Below, one piece after another: positions 21,042 to 33,455 of a stretch of 64,000 bases of DNA. The notes under the pieces were generated by a model. The model was given only the letters and a program-made list of their open reading frames with translations. It made no database searches and was not told the DNA's origin. Source of the stretch: Puccinia triticina (Eukaryota > Basidiomycota > Pucciniomycetes > Pucciniales > Pucciniaceae); the NCBI RefSeq assembly GCF_026914185.1, contig NC_070567.1:1302001-1366000 (forward strand), written 5' to 3'. Numbering within the stretch: the first letter of the stretch is position 1; every line of letters begins with the position of its first letter. Made by a program: the position numbers and the translations under genes.

Positions 21042-23753
21042 TCCCCCCCAAGCTGGTAAACTTCACGCCCTCAGACCAAGATTCGCCATTGCTCCTTCCA
21101 TCTTGTTTGGTCCCAGTTTCTTGGTGAAAATGTCCGCTTGTTGGAGAAGTGTATTTGTCCAGGTGATCTTGATATTGTTTTCTCTGACGAAGTCATTGAT
21201 GAAATAGAAAGCCCCATTAAATATAATGTTCTTTTCTTTGATGCATTGTCGCCTGCTATTAATATCGCCGCTTCATTGTCGCAGAAAATGTTCATCTTGA
21301 TTGAGTCAACGGTGTATCCGCTGCGCTACGCTAAAAAAAGCGGCCTTTTAGCGTAGCGCAGCGGTTGGCCACTACGTGACCAGACCAAAAAGCGATAGCG
21401 CAGCGAGAACACCGCTGCGCTACTCGCTACGCGCAGCAATTGTCCGCTACCCTCCCAGGGCCATTAGCAAAAGCGCAGCAAAAGCGAAAATTTGCTACGC
21501 TACCCGCTAAATTAGCGGATAGCGGAACAGTTTTTTGTTGTAAACATGTTTTTATGTATGTTAAACCCTTTTTCCTTTTTTTTTTTTTGATCCCACATGG
21601 CATAGAGAAAAGCGGCACTGACCGCTACGTGATCACTTCTTTAGCGCGCTATTTTTTGATTTTTTTCCCGGGAAAATCAAAAAGCGCGTAGCGCAGCGAT
21701 CTGCCCGCTGCGCGTAGCGCGTAGCGCAGCGACCCGAAAAATCGATGCGCTAACTGCTTCGCTGCGCTATATGCAGCGCAGCGGATACACCGTTGATTGA
21801 GTGGTGAATATCTTCTAGCAGAACTGAAAGTCCTGCCAAGTGTTGCGATCCGTCCGATAAAGCAACATATTCTGCCGCGCAAGTCGATAGTGCCACGACT
21901 GTCTGCCGCTTTGCTCCCCACGCAATTGAATCCCCCAAATGCTTGATGACAAATCCAGAAGTCGACCGTTCGTGTTTGCCGCCCCAGTTCACATCCAACC
22001 ACAAATCAAGAGAGTTCCCAGCTCCTTTCAGATTCAGCTTCACCGATCTTGACCACTTCAGATACCCAATCAGAAAGTCCAGGGCTTTCCAGTGCCTTGG
22101 TGAGGGGTTTTTGCTGTACTTTGCCAGTAGGTTCACGGCATAAGACAAGTCTGGCCGTGTCCCAGCTGCAAGATACATCAAAGATCCAAGGGTTGATCAA
22201 TACTCCGTCTGGTCTAGCGGCTCACCAGAGTGAATCTCCAGTGGTTCGTCCGGTAGAGTGCTCCGCTGAGTGAAAACCGGCCTGGTGTAATCCAATACAA
22301 TCTGGTCAGCAAGCTTTTCTTGGTCAAGCTCCACAACGTCAGCCTTAAATTTGATATTGATCCCCACCAGTTTTGTAACCTGATTCGACCATTTTATCTT
22401 CATCTCCTTCTCCATCACCGCCCGTAGTTTGCCCATGAGTCCCTCATTTGATGCCACCGCAAATCCGTTGTCCACATGTAACCAAATGATAATGAAGCCA
22501 TTGCCGCACCAATATATGTATAAAGACTGTTCCAACTCTGAAGCAATGAATCCCAGGTTCTCCATTTTTGATTTGGAAAATTTCCACCAGCATTGCGCGG
22601 CCTGTTTTGTGCCGTACATTGCCTTCTTGAGTTTCATGATTTTTCCTTTCAACTCCGGAAAAATTTCTACCGGGGGTTGTACATATACTTCTTCTTCAAT
22701 GGGACTGTATAGATACGCTGAACTGACGTCGAAAGTTGCAATCGGATAGTGGTACTTGATAGCAAGAGAAATTAACAGACAAAGTGTGACTAAGGATGCC
22801 GTAGGAGCATATGTCTTGTTGCAGTCACGGCCCATAACTTGATTGAATCCCTTCGCGACGTATCTGGCGCGGAATATTTCTGGATCATCACATTGCATGC
22901 CCTCCTTGATAGCAAAAACCCACCGGCATCCCAAAGATTTTACCCCAGGAAACAGGTCCACTGGTACCCAGACGTCCAATTTGAAAAATTTGTCGATTTT
23001 GTAGTTTGCCGCAGCTCGCCACGCAGTCGAATCTCCCGTCTGAAGTGCTGATCTGATATTGAGCGGAATTCTTCGATCTTCATGGATGGGTAAGTTTGCT
23101 ATGGCTTTCTCTTCTGCTTTTGCATGCTCGTCAGTGGTCTCTTCTCCTAGTTTCAAAACTATCTGGTTGATGATGAAGTCCAGATCTCCTTGCTTGGCTT
23201 CTTTCTTCTTAACAGGCAAGTTTTGGAACTCTGGGAATATAACTGACGTCAAGTGCAAGATGCGGCCACTTTGATTTGAGTGTACTAACCATCCTGCTCC
23301 AGCCGCCGGATAACCAATGAGTTTGACCGCGATGGCCCGTTCCGAGAGCTTGTCGCGTTTCTCTTTTGGGATGTGCACAATTGCATCTGCACCAAACGGA
23401 TAGAGAACATTTGGGTCCACTTCGATGTTGTACAACGCCTGCAGGGGGCAGGTGTCTATCTTCTTGTTTGGGATTCTGTTGTGGATGTGAGCCGCCATGC
23501 GGTAAGCGTAGCTCCAGTACGGACGTGCCATGCCAGATTTGTGCAGCATTGTCCTAGCCATGTCACCAAGCGTTTGGTTGACCCTTTCTGCCTCGCCGTT
23601 CTGCTCAGGACTGTAAGGCGGGACCGGAGCTAGGGAAACCCCGATGGGTTTGAGAAGCTTCTTTAAGGATGACGTTTACTCCGGAGAGTTGTCGCATTGA
23701 ATATTCTTGGGGTATCGACCAATGGTGACTTTGAGATGATGTAGCCATTCCTG
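21042..23753 (-). pseudogene. Copia 1 integrase (part)-RT-RNase H, broken
   Basis: Reading from 23753 on the minus strand: the end of the integrase core (QCDNSPE, then an in-frame TAA, then PPYSPEQNGEAERVN), then a long open frame 23561-22197 with RT motifs (TFDVSSAYLYSPIEEEVYVQ, MYGTKQAAQCWW, LHVDNGF). The second catalytic Asp of the usual VDD is Asn here. After a frame change comes RNase H (GTRPDLSYAV, STCAAEYVALSDG; 22181-21796), interrupted by a MITE, then IFCDNEAAILIAGD at 21306-21071. The protein is inactive. Confidence 0.85.
21307..21795. mobile_element. MITE with 20-bp perfect inverted repeats
   Basis: The ends are CAACGGTGTATCCGCTGCGC and its exact reverse complement. ATTGAGT is duplicated on both sides (21300-21306 and 21796-21802); the match can be read as 7 to 10 bp depending on where the end is set. 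The inside is made of repeated GCGTAGCGCAGCG-type words and has no gene. The insertion splits the RNase H frame of copia 1. hAT-like or Mutator-like origin is possible. Confidence 0.85.
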
Positions 23754-24565
23754 GGTGCTTACCGGAAGCAAAGCGGGAGGTGGGTCTAGTCCAAGACGCG
23801 TAAACTTCGGAGGCGCTACTCCGCGCGTGAGCGCGGTAAGGGAACTAGGGAGCGGGGAGGTTTGCGCCCGGGCAAAGGGAGCCACCGCGCTCCGCAGTCA
23901 CGGTCGCAGCAACCAGGTCCTCAAACCTAGACGATCTAGGAGCAACCGGTACCGGATAACCACACCCGTCCCGGAACCTCAGGATCTGCAACCCCCGCCG
24001 ATCACAAACCAACAGACCCAAGTTCCCGATGTGGTGTTCTGTGCCTGTTGCAATGCCAAAAGGACATATGCAAAGGTATTGGGATAGTACAGTTACATAC
24101 AGGTGGAACCCATTACAAGAGGAGGAGATAATCTTACACAACAGTTACAACATTTACATACATACACCCTTTGGTCACCGCGGCGGATTGGACAGAAGAA
24201 TACACAACGTGGATACAAGGACGAGGGAGGAGGAAGGAAGGAGGACCAGAGAGAGGCTTTGACCCCCAAATCGTGGAAAGGAGGAGTATTCTAGTTGGGT
24301 GCAGCGTGCATGGAAGGTGGCTTGGTTACATAGCAACATATTCTGAAGGATATGGAAGGTGGCTTGGGTACATAGCAACGCATGACATCAGGCAGCGCAA
24401 TATATGCAGGCAGATAAGGTGTACAAATAGTGTCACTGCAGCATAATTCCCTCATTGTTTGGGTGGCTGTGCAGTACAGGTGTACATATGCTGTGCAACT
24501 GAGATCCCCTGCAGCTAAATTCTCTCAAACACATTCCCCTGGAGCTAAAATCCCTCACTCTTCAT

Positions 24566-24572
24566 TATAAAA
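24566..24572 (+). promoter_or_regulatory. TATA box of DIRS-like element 2
   Basis: TATAAAA lies about 660 nt upstream of the gag ATG at 25229. The intervening leader is A/C-rich with AACC and AGT microsatellites, resembling an untranslated leader. Confidence 0.45.
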
Positions 24573-25228
24573 GGAGCTCTTCTCCCCCCCATAATTTCTC
24601 TTTTTGGGGATCATCAACCTACAGAGGTCTGGTCACATAAGATAGTTTAGCAGTAGTAGTTTAGCAGTAGTAGTCTTGAGTAGCGTAGAGTCAGTCAGTC
24701 AGTAGAGTGTTAGTGCAGTAGTAGAACCCACAATCAACAACCAACCAACCAACCAACAACAAACCAACAACCAACCAACAAACCAACAACCAACCAACCA
24801 ACCAACCAACAACCCATTTTCCTTATTAGCATATTAGTAGTAGTAGTAGTAGTAGAAGTAGTAGTACAAATTATAACAGCAACAACAGTAGAGGAACTTC
24901 ACCATAACAAACCACGTTATCCTTAGTTATAACCGGTCTAAAAACACATTGAATTAGATATTTAGGTCTGATATAGATTACTATATAAAAGTAAGAGCTA
25001 TCTTGGAATCTGCCACATTTTCTTAAATATTGATTACAAGACTCTTGGTTATTTGCATAGTACTATTAGAGGGGCAGGTCTTTCAAACCACCCGTAGATT
25101 GTAATAGCCTTTCAACCTATTCATACAATTTATTTCCCCCTCAAAAGGAACTTCGATTACCCATCCATCCCTGGAGTCGTACACCGATCCAAAGGAAGGA
25201 ATTTTTTGCCAATTAGAAACTGACAGTT

Positions 25229-26898
25229 ATGTTCAATCTCATCGCAGAAACCACATCAGCCGTAAAGCAAGCCGCAGGCGTAGGATTGTCAACGGCGAGA
25301 TCGCAGGGGACAGACGGGCAATCAGAAGCAGGCCAATCTCAAGGGCCGCAGACACACCAAGAAGAGCAGCCTGATAGGACGGACGTCGAAAGCGTAGCGC
25401 AGGTCCAACCGCAGACGGCACCACCCAAAAAGTCAAAAAAGGTCACGATTGCCAAGCCAACGGCCAGGAAAATTGCGACCCGTTCGTCATCAAAAGCCCT
25501 GGATGAAGAGATCAGGATAGGAAAAGAGGGGGGTGGGAGGGAGACAGTGGGAGGAAGGGATATAGACTTGGGAATATGGGAGGGAACTGGAGGAGGGTCG
25601 AAGGAGGCGCCACATGGGTCAGGGGCAGGTAAGCACTTCAAGTCGGTCAGGCCGGTGGGGTGGAGGAGATAGTTAGGAGGATGGAGCAGAGTAGCTGAGA
25701 TCGTCTGCGACGCTTATCCCGTTTAGCCGACAATCCAGTTGATATCGGGAAAGAGGAAGCCAGGACCCCTCAAGTAGAGCAAGGCAGGCACGATCTCTAG
25801 GGGGCGATGCTGGACATGATCAAGATGGCAAAAAGGGCGTCGGAGAAGGGACAGGCGGGCCAGGCCTTGATTTTCTATCAGATCTGCGCAGGTTTAGGAG
25901 GAACGGTCACCGGAGGACAACCCATCAACCCGACCGACGCCATCACCAACAACCAACAGCTTCCCAACCTGGATCTTGCATCCATCATCAAGGCCCCCAC
26001 CTCACTCCCCCCCCAAGAACCACGACAGGCTCACCAAAAGGCCGACCCACCCCTATTGATCCCAGGGTTCACAGTCCCGACTCCAAACCAGCACAACTCC
26101 TCGCGTGTGAGGGATTATGACGAAATGGCGGGCGTACCGCAGCAGGCAGGCACAGCGGTCATATTTGACGACTCCGCCATCCCCACCAACGACGAACTGG
26201 GATTCACTCCATTCTTCAAGCGCAGGCTAATCAAATTCAGGGCTCCCTTACCTCTGACTATCTTCAACAAGGCGTGGCAGGATAAGGCCATTCTGCACAC
26301 AGCGGAGAAACGGGTGAAATCAGACAATGGAGACACCAACCGGTATACGGGGTATCCCTACCCAAACAAATATCTCCAAACATATCAAGAATGGTCAATT
26401 AATCATCAAGGGTTCCTCGCGGCTGTCCGGAGGATTCCTTCACATGCAAACTTAGCGGTGTGGCTGGTAGCTCACAAGCAGAATGCTGACGTGATCATTT
26501 GGAGAGAAGGCTTTATGACGGCGTTGAGATACAACATCCACGTCCGGAACAACGCACTTACACATTGGGTTGCATTGCCAAATGGGACGCTATCGGTGGC
26601 AAACTTCTTGTTGCTTAGGAAGGAGATCCTCCTGACGGTCCACGCCAAAGCAATAAGGTTTGGTGAGACTGACTTCCCGGACAACCCATACGCCGCCGGT
26701 GCGTGCCGCTTCGGATGGGACCCAACCACAGGCCAACCCCCGGTGAAGAAGGAGGATCAGTCGGCAAAGACCCCCCTCCACCTGCAACACCAATCGGCGA
26801 AGAATGGCCCAAAACCAGGCACGGATACGCCGAAAGGCCCCAGCGGATCGGCTCAACCTCAGAGGCAAGGCGGCTACAAAGGGAGTAGGTGGAGCTAG
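25229..26898 (+). pseudogene. Gag-like gene of DIRS-like element 2, frameshifted
   Basis: The first frame runs from the ATG at 25229 to a TAG at 25670-25672 (Gln/Lys/Thr-rich, with PPKKSKKVTIAKPTARK). The second frame, 25807-26898, carries the conserved core seen in copy 1 (LGFTPFFKRRL, PLTIFNKAW, GYPYPNK, DNPYAAG, FGWDPTTGQPP). The two differ in register, so the gene has a frameshift or an unrecognised intron between 25672 and 25807. Gly/Ser-rich sequence after 26898 may be the remains of an RGG tail in another frame. Confidence 0.7.
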
Positions 26899-27358
26899 AC
26901 ACAAGGCGAATGTGATGGAGGAGGTTCGCAAGGTGGGAGCGGAGGAGGGAGGGCTAGCGGGAGCGGGAGCAGAGGTGCAGGGGGTAGCGGGGGTTACAAT
27001 AAATCTCGGAACTACTAGTTAGCTGGTTTTCATGATTATTTTGTCATGGGCACAGCCCGTAGTTGTTTCCTTCTCTCCCTCTCTGTTATAGTTTAATATG
27101 AAAGGGAATTCAGATGGAATGGAGATAACTTAGAACGCGCTTTGCATGTTTCCTGTCTTTTGGTTACCAGTGAGCAGGAGCAACCCTTGCCCAAGATTAA
27201 GGAGAGGGAAGACCACAGGACAACCGGTGTGAAACCAAGCGGCGTTCTAGGTAACGGAGAGTGGCCCAATGAGGTAACATGCAAGATGAACGTGGGAAAA
27301 TGGGAGGAAGCGCTGCAGAGGGCTAACCTACTTCCCGAGTACCGCAATGTGATACATG

Positions 27359-30300
27359 TAGAGAATGTCAACCGGTACCCGGCACCCGCGGGCGGGTACC
27401 GCCCGCACCCGCCCCGCACCCGCCAGGCGGTGCCGGATGCGGTGCCGGGTGCCTGTTTTTTTGGAAAAAGCGGTGCGGTACCCGGGTACCGCCCCCAAGT
27501 ACCGCCAGACCCCCGGGGGAGAGACCGGGTAGGCCTGGCTATTGGTCCGCTTTGGAGAGTAGCCATATCCTGTCCTTTGTTGATCCAACCTGCCACTCAA
27601 CCCGGAAAAATCAACATGGCACGCCCCCGCAAGAGACACCCATCAACCCAGGACCATACACCCCAAGGCGACAGCACCCCCAACAGTCCTCCCCCCTCAT
27701 CTGGAACTGCTCCAGCCAAGGCATTGACTGATGAGGAGGAGCTAAGTAAGTTTTTTTCTCAACTCACGTCACTAACCATTTTAAATTAATAGGTTCCTTC
27801 ATACAGAACGAGCTCAGAGAATCGCTGCGAATGCTATCAGTACAACCTATCAATTTTATCACGTACCACAGCTTTCCGAACAAAAGGATAAGCATGGCAG
27901 GCGGATGATTGCCTATTGTTGCAAAATGTAAGTCTGGATTGCTTCAATTTATTGATTTGTTGCTTATGAATATGACTGGAACTGCATTCAGATGCGGCAC
28001 CAAGATCAACCGTCCTACCTCAGATTCATCCTGTAGTAACCTGAACAAACACACCTCGATCTGTCAACGTAAACATCAAGAAATCGAAGAAAATCAGAAG
28101 CTGGCCGATCTTGGATTTTCTGCAAGTGGGCAAATCAATGCAAAGGAGGTGAGCCCTTTGAATTTAACCACATGTTTTCTTGGTTTTGAGAAGTCTACTG
28201 GAAAATCTAGGTGCCCCAGCTATGTGCCATATGGTGCGCCGAGGCCGCGAGGCCATTTTCAGCGCTGACAGATGCAAGCCATAAAGCAATACTTCATCCA
28301 ACGGTTGTCAAGCACTTACCGACCCCGCGGGCTGTTTCAAAGGACATTCATATGCTCTACTCTACTATACAAAACAAACACCGAGAGGTTTTGAGTGTGG
28401 GTTCCTCAATTCTCATATCCTTTCTATGAACTGACTGTGACACCTTTGATATTTGTAGGCACACAAAGGTGCATTGTATTTAGGTGTTGACGCATGGCAA
28501 TCTCCGAACGGTTTTGATGTTTTGGGTACCGTTGTCTATCGATTAGCCGAAGATGCTGGGGATGTCCGATTGGAGGCAATGCCTCTAGACTTTGTTACCT
28601 TATCAGAAAGCCACACTGGTGAGTACCTCGCAAACACGGTCCGTTTAGTTTGCGAGAAATTTGGAATTCAAGATAAGGTAGGCCAAGTTTGTTTTCTGTT
28701 TCAATTTCTGCGCGGACTCATTTTTTTGTTTAGATATTTGGTATTGTGAGCGACAATGCCAAAAATAACAAGGTGATGGTGAGGGAGATCAAAAAGCTCA
28801 AGTGGCTTCACTTTAAAGGCGACACTCAGTGGATCAGGTGTTTCGCTCATATCCTCAACTTAATTGTCCAAGCGATACTCCGCCCGTTTGGAACTCGGGA
28901 GAAAGGCACTGCCAAGGGTCGCGCATTTGTGTTTGATGAAGAAGGATCGGATGATGATGATTCCCCGCAGCGGCAAATTAGATGGTAAGTATCTCTGGAA
29001 TTCCTTAATCGGAAAATGTGTTGATTGTTGATTTGCTTTTCAAACAATAGCCTCTCTCCAGGGCACCATGACACCTCGCAAGATTCTAGTGATGTTGAAT
29101 CAATTGGCGGATCAGACCGATATGAGAGCGAGGACGAGCATGAAGACGAGACCAAAACGCTCACCCAGGCCAATATTGAACTCGCTAGCGATGAAGACGA
29201 CGATGATTGCTACACAACTCAATCCTGCAAAGAGACATTGGCAAAAGTTAGTGTTATATTTGTTAATCAGATGGTCCATTTGTCTCATCAACCTGAATCT
29301 TTATTGTGATATAGTTCCGATCGATTTCAAAGAAGTTGAGATTTTCACCAAACTCAAAAGCTGAGTTTGTCGAGATCTGTCGGGAGAAAGGATGCGCAAC
29401 TCCTCATAACATTGAAAGAGATGTTCGAACTCGTTGGAATTCAACAAATGTACAACTCAAAAGCATAATCAGGTGTGAAGATGCCATGTAAGTCATCTTT
29501 CCACTGCAGTGTAATGTAAAATTACTAACAACTGGTCTTTTTAAGTCTTGTTTGGCAGCGTCATAAGCGGCATGGTTTAGATCGTAAAAATCACTTGGAC
29601 AAAGGTGACTTCAACTTGGCACACAATTTGGTCGAGGTCCTGAATGTTTTCAATGAGATAACTCTTCAACTTTCGGTTGCCGGATCAACTCGATTAGCAA
29701 ACATAGTTCTATACATTGATCAAATAACGGAACATCTATCAACCTTCATCAGCAATAAAAAATACCCAGCGGCATTAAGGAATGCCTGCCGAATCGGATT
29801 GAAAATAACGAACAAATATTACAGCTTGACAGATACATCCCCTCTTTACAGGATTGCAATATGTATGTCTATTTTGCTTATTATTTTCAGATTCCTCTTA
29901 CTGAAACCGTTTCTCAGTGCTGCACCCCTCTTTTAGAGACGAGTACTTCAAGTTGGCCAACTGGGAGCCTGACCGGATCGCCGAAGCTATACGGCTAGCT
30001 CAGGAAATGTGGGTATTGACTTACAAGCCAAAACCAGTTGCTCCTTCCTCCTCGGCACCAAGTGTGACTGCAAGCTCAAAGGTAAAATAACTGCTTTTAT
30101 ATTTGCAAACCGAGTACTAAAAGTTCTTGTCTCCTCACAGCCAAAGACCGGCATGCTTGCCGGCCTGGGAGAGGCTGCCGCTGCCCAAGGGGGGGATTCG
30201 TCGTCTGACGCATTGGACGCATGGTTAGCGGGAGGACTTATACTAAACGGTACCGACCCAGTGAATCCGTTGCAGTGGTGGATACAACAGAAATTTTCTG

Positions 30301-30939
30301 GGAACAGCCACGGCGGCCTAGTCCATATGGCGTTGGATGTCTTGAGCTGTCCTGGTGAGCCGGCCATCTACCTGATCCCAATTGTCACTCCATCCGAACT
30401 CACTTTTACTGCATTTTTAGCAACATCAGTTGATGTCGAAAGAGCGTTTAGCTTTGGGCGCGATTATGTCTCGTCAAAGAGGCACAGACTTGCCGCTCAA
30501 TCATTAACTCATGGGATGACCGTTGCCTTTTACTCCAAGAACAACTTGATTGAAGAAGGTGCCTTGCAAAAGTGGAAACAAGGTATGAAGGGCAAAAACC
30601 AAATCAAGCAGAAAGGTAAAAGAAAGATTATAGTTTTGGATGAAAATTCATCTTAGCAAATGTTTAAAATCTCAATAAAATAAATTAGCTATATATTATT
30701 TTCCCTATATAAGTGATAGAAATGACATAAAAAAAATTTCAAGTGATCCAGAAGTCCCTGCGGACTTGTGCGCAAGCATTGATGAAATAAAAACCCAGTT
30801 GGTACCCGCGGTACCCGCCAAAAAGACCGCTGGTACCCGCCAGGCGGTGCCGGATGCAGTGCCGGGTGCCTGTTTTTGGGAAAAAACACGCGGGTACCGG
30901 CGGTGTAATTTATACCCGGGTCCGTTTTGACATTCTCTA
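27359..30939 (+). mobile_element. hAT transposon
   Basis: Terminal inverted repeats are TAGAGAATGTCAA (left, then CCGG) and its complement on the right. The 8-bp target duplication GATACATG is at 27351-27358 and 30940-30947. Removing the element and one duplication restores the RT codons (VIH-GFQHGFDQ). Subterminal regions are full of GGTACCCG and GCACCCG words. It encodes one multi-exon transposase. Duplication size, ends and transposase all agree on hAT. Confidence 0.95.
27616..30656 (+). CDS. hAT transposase, multi-exon
   Basis: It starts at the ATG at 27616. The first exons are 27616-27745 and 27807-27927, with the next from 27992, and several further introns of 50-90 nt. A BED-type zinc finger is formed across a splice junction (YCC-K-I-CGTK ... 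NKHTSICQRK). The RNase H-like catalytic core follows (YLGVDAWQSPNGFDVLG, SDNAKNNKVM, FAHILNLIVQ), with the usual long insertion carrying an acidic Asp/Glu-rich segment (29060-29220). The C-terminal dimerisation region is TSVDVERAFSFGRDYVSSKR. The last exon ends at 30656 (LDENSS). I found no certain disabling mutation, but not every exon border could be fixed, so activity is open. The protein would cut and paste this element and related MITEs. Confidence 0.82.
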
Positions 30940-32496
30940 GATACATGGCTTCCAACACGGGTTCGACCAGGGGATTCCAGACCACCGATTACCGGGTGAT
31001 ACCTCCTGGTATAACCCACCAAACCACGCATCCGCAATGATTGCAAAGGCAAAGATAGAAGAATCAATTCAAAAAGAGCTAGAAGCCAAAAGGATGTTTG
31101 GTCCTTTTAGCCTTGAACAAGTAGCAAGGAAATTTGATTTCTTTAGGACCAACCCACTTGGAGCGGTCGTGAACGGTGACGGGTTGTTAAGGCCGATAAA
31201 CGACTTGTCATTCCCACACGGCAAGGATGGAATCCCATTGGTAAACTCCGTCGTGGACGCGGCCGACTTCCAGACGACGTGGGATGACTTCGAAGCGGTC
31301 GCCTCCTTCCTCAAGAACCAAAAAGAACCGTTATTGTTAGCCCTTTTTGACTGTGAGAAGGCTTACCGCCAGATCCCGACAGCCCTGAGTCAATGGCCAT
31401 TCTTGATGGTGAGAGACTTCAACGGGGGGATACTACTGGATACACGGATAACCTTTGGCGGAGTGGCCGGGTGCGGTTCTTTCGGACGGCCAGCGGACGC
31501 GTGGAAAAAGATTATGTTGGCGGATTTCAATGTGATACAGGTCTTCCGGATGATAACCTCTTCGTCAAGAGAATCAACTCCCCAACGCTAATGAGGGACG
31601 TGGTGGCAAGATCAGACGAGTTGGGAGTGAAAAAAAACAAAGACAAGTGCTCACCATTTCTTGAAGAGAAGAAGTTTGTCGGGTTCATTTGGAACGGCAC
31701 CGACAAAACCGTCTGCCTACCGGAAGAAAAACTGGCGAAACGGATTGCTCAAATCCAGTACTTCCTGGAGATAGGGGCGTCGTTTTCATACGGGGAGGTA
31801 GAGATAATCGCCGGAAGATTTAATCACGTCTTGTATATGTTACCGCAGCTCCGATGTTATCTATGCAGCTTGTACCAATGGTTGAAGGATTGGGTGCACA
31901 AGGAACAGAAGAAACCAATACCAAAAGACGCTGAAGAAGACCTGCACACCTGGCTGACAACACTCAATAACTTTACCCATACGCGACTCATTGCGCGGCA
32001 AGACCCAACAGAAATAGGGTGGGTAGGAGAGGCGTCTACCGGTTACGGGATCGGAGTGCAGATAGGAAGGAGGTGGGCCCAGTTTTGACTTTGGTCCATG
32101 GAGGAATTGGACAGAGTAATAGACGGCGAACTAGAAGAAGAGCGGATCTCAAGGCTCGAAACAGTGGCGGTACGGCTAGGACTCCTGATGTTATTAAAGC
32201 TGGGCGCAAGGAAAGGAAAGAACTTTATTGTGTGGAAGGATAACACCTCTACCGAGAGCATGGTCCTGAAGAGGAAATTTAAAGACCAATTCGTGAACGA
32301 GGAGTGGAAAAAGATTCAAAAACTACTCATCAAATTTCAGATCAACTTGGCGGCAAAGCGGGTGACATCGGCGGAGAACCAAGCCGATACGCTATCTAGG
32401 GGGATCAGGCTAGGACACCGGAGGCGCGACCAGCTACGGATTGAAGTCCCGAGGGACCTAGAATTGTTAATCACGCAGACAACAGAGGAAGAATGA

Positions 32497-33032
32497 ACGC
32501 GGCTAATGAGCCGGCGAATTTAGGCAATGTAACTTACAAGAGGTTTCTGATGTGTACAACGCAAAGGCGCCGGAGGTTCAAACCCCAGGTCACAGGCCCT
32601 AGAGTAATGGGCGAATCTCAGACATGGGTTACCAGGGATAGGGGCGAGTTAGGTCTGAGCTGGCTCCAGGCCCTGGAGTTATGGGTCGGGCTCAGACCTT
32701 TGGGCGAAAAGAATCTCGCAAGAGGATGAGACATGCTACCTACAAGAGTAGTAGAGCATGCCTCCTCACTCTTTCAACTTCCAAACCCGCTTAGTAATAC
32801 ACTCCGCGGAGTGGTAGTCAAGGGGGAGGTAAGGAAAGAGAAGAGGGGCATCCTCTCCCCTTATCCCATACTTGGGTGGCTCAGGGAGCTACAACGGTAG
32901 CTTTCAGGTCACCCTAGGCAATAAGAGGGAACTAGGTTCCCTTTCAAAACATTGTTGAACAAGTCTTAAAGGCAAAGGGCCAAGGAGCTATCTGCGGCCC
33001 TCCCACGTGCCTATCATGTGGCAGCAGATTGG
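32497..33032. other. 3' terminal region of DIRS-like element 2
   Basis: Noncoding. GGGCTCAGACCTTT (32686) and ACTTGGGTGGCTCAGGGAGCTA (about 32870, slightly varied) recur at 44686-44930. This is probably the terminal repeat of the element, and no recombinase gene is present. Confidence 0.55.
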
Positions 33033-33455
33033 AATTATATTTGCCGGGACCTCACTCCGCTCTACTAGGATGTTGCAAAAGATGTATGTTGTAGCGTGGT
33101 CCCGCATTGTCAGAACGTAGTGTTTTCCTGATAGGTCATAAGAGAATGGCCCTGCAACATCCGATACGAGCAAGTCAAGGGGTTCATCCCGTGGGATCAG
33201 GGAATTTCCTCCAGGAGACTTCTTATTGATACTCTTAGATTTCGCGCATTGAGCGCAGAAAAACAAATCCCATGTTTTTCCTTCAAGCTTGTCTGGATAA
33301 TGTTGCCTCAGATATTTCCTCACTACCTCTTGCGATAGGTGGCCAAGTTGTCTATGCCATAGGAATGGGTCAAAAGATGGCCGTTGGGTGACTTTATTCA
33401 GATTGAGAGACTGGTTTAAATTGCTTAAAAACCAACAAAAATTGTGGTACAACGT
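33033..33455 (-). pseudogene. Copia 1 GAG-pre-integrase and integrase N-terminus
   Basis: The minus-strand frame includes LWHRQLGHLSQEVVRKYLRQ, FFCAQCAKSKSINKK (HHCC zinc site) and DLLVSDVAGPFSYDLSGKHY (first catalytic Asp). It ends where the DIRS-like element 2 begins. The continuation is at 23753. The upstream side is cut by a solo LTR at 33456. Confidence 0.85.

Larger units (their letters stand above)
27142..32496 (+). pseudogene. RT-RNase H of DIRS-like element 2, broken
   Basis: The N-terminal part (27142-27358, ...LLPEYRNVIH) is cut by a hAT element and resumes at 30948 (GFQHGFDQGIP). RT motifs are NPLGAVVNGDG, LALFDCEKAYRQIP and FGGVAGCGSFGRPADAW. At about 31550 a small deletion just before the VDDNLF motif shifts the frame. 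A TGA at 32086-32088 stands where copy 1 has an Arg codon in the RNase H region. RNase H continues to 32496 (KDNTSTESM, ENQADTLSRG). Three separate lesions make it inactive. Confidence 0.85.
23754..33032 (+). mobile_element. DIRS-like retrotransposon (copy 2), broken, inserted in copia 1 integrase
   Basis: Both flanks are the same copia integrase frame (minus strand RSEVPANI... at 33033 and EWLHHLK... at 23753), with no target duplication, as expected of DIRS elements. It has a TATA box (TATAAAA, 24566-24572), a leader with AGT- and AACC-type microsatellites, gag (25229-26898) and RT-RNase H split by a hAT transposon. No tyrosine recombinase remains downstream of 32496, so the 3' part is deleted. 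The left end (GGTGCTTACCGGAAGC) and the right part (GGGCTCAGACCTTT) recur at 44390-44930. Confidence 0.8.
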
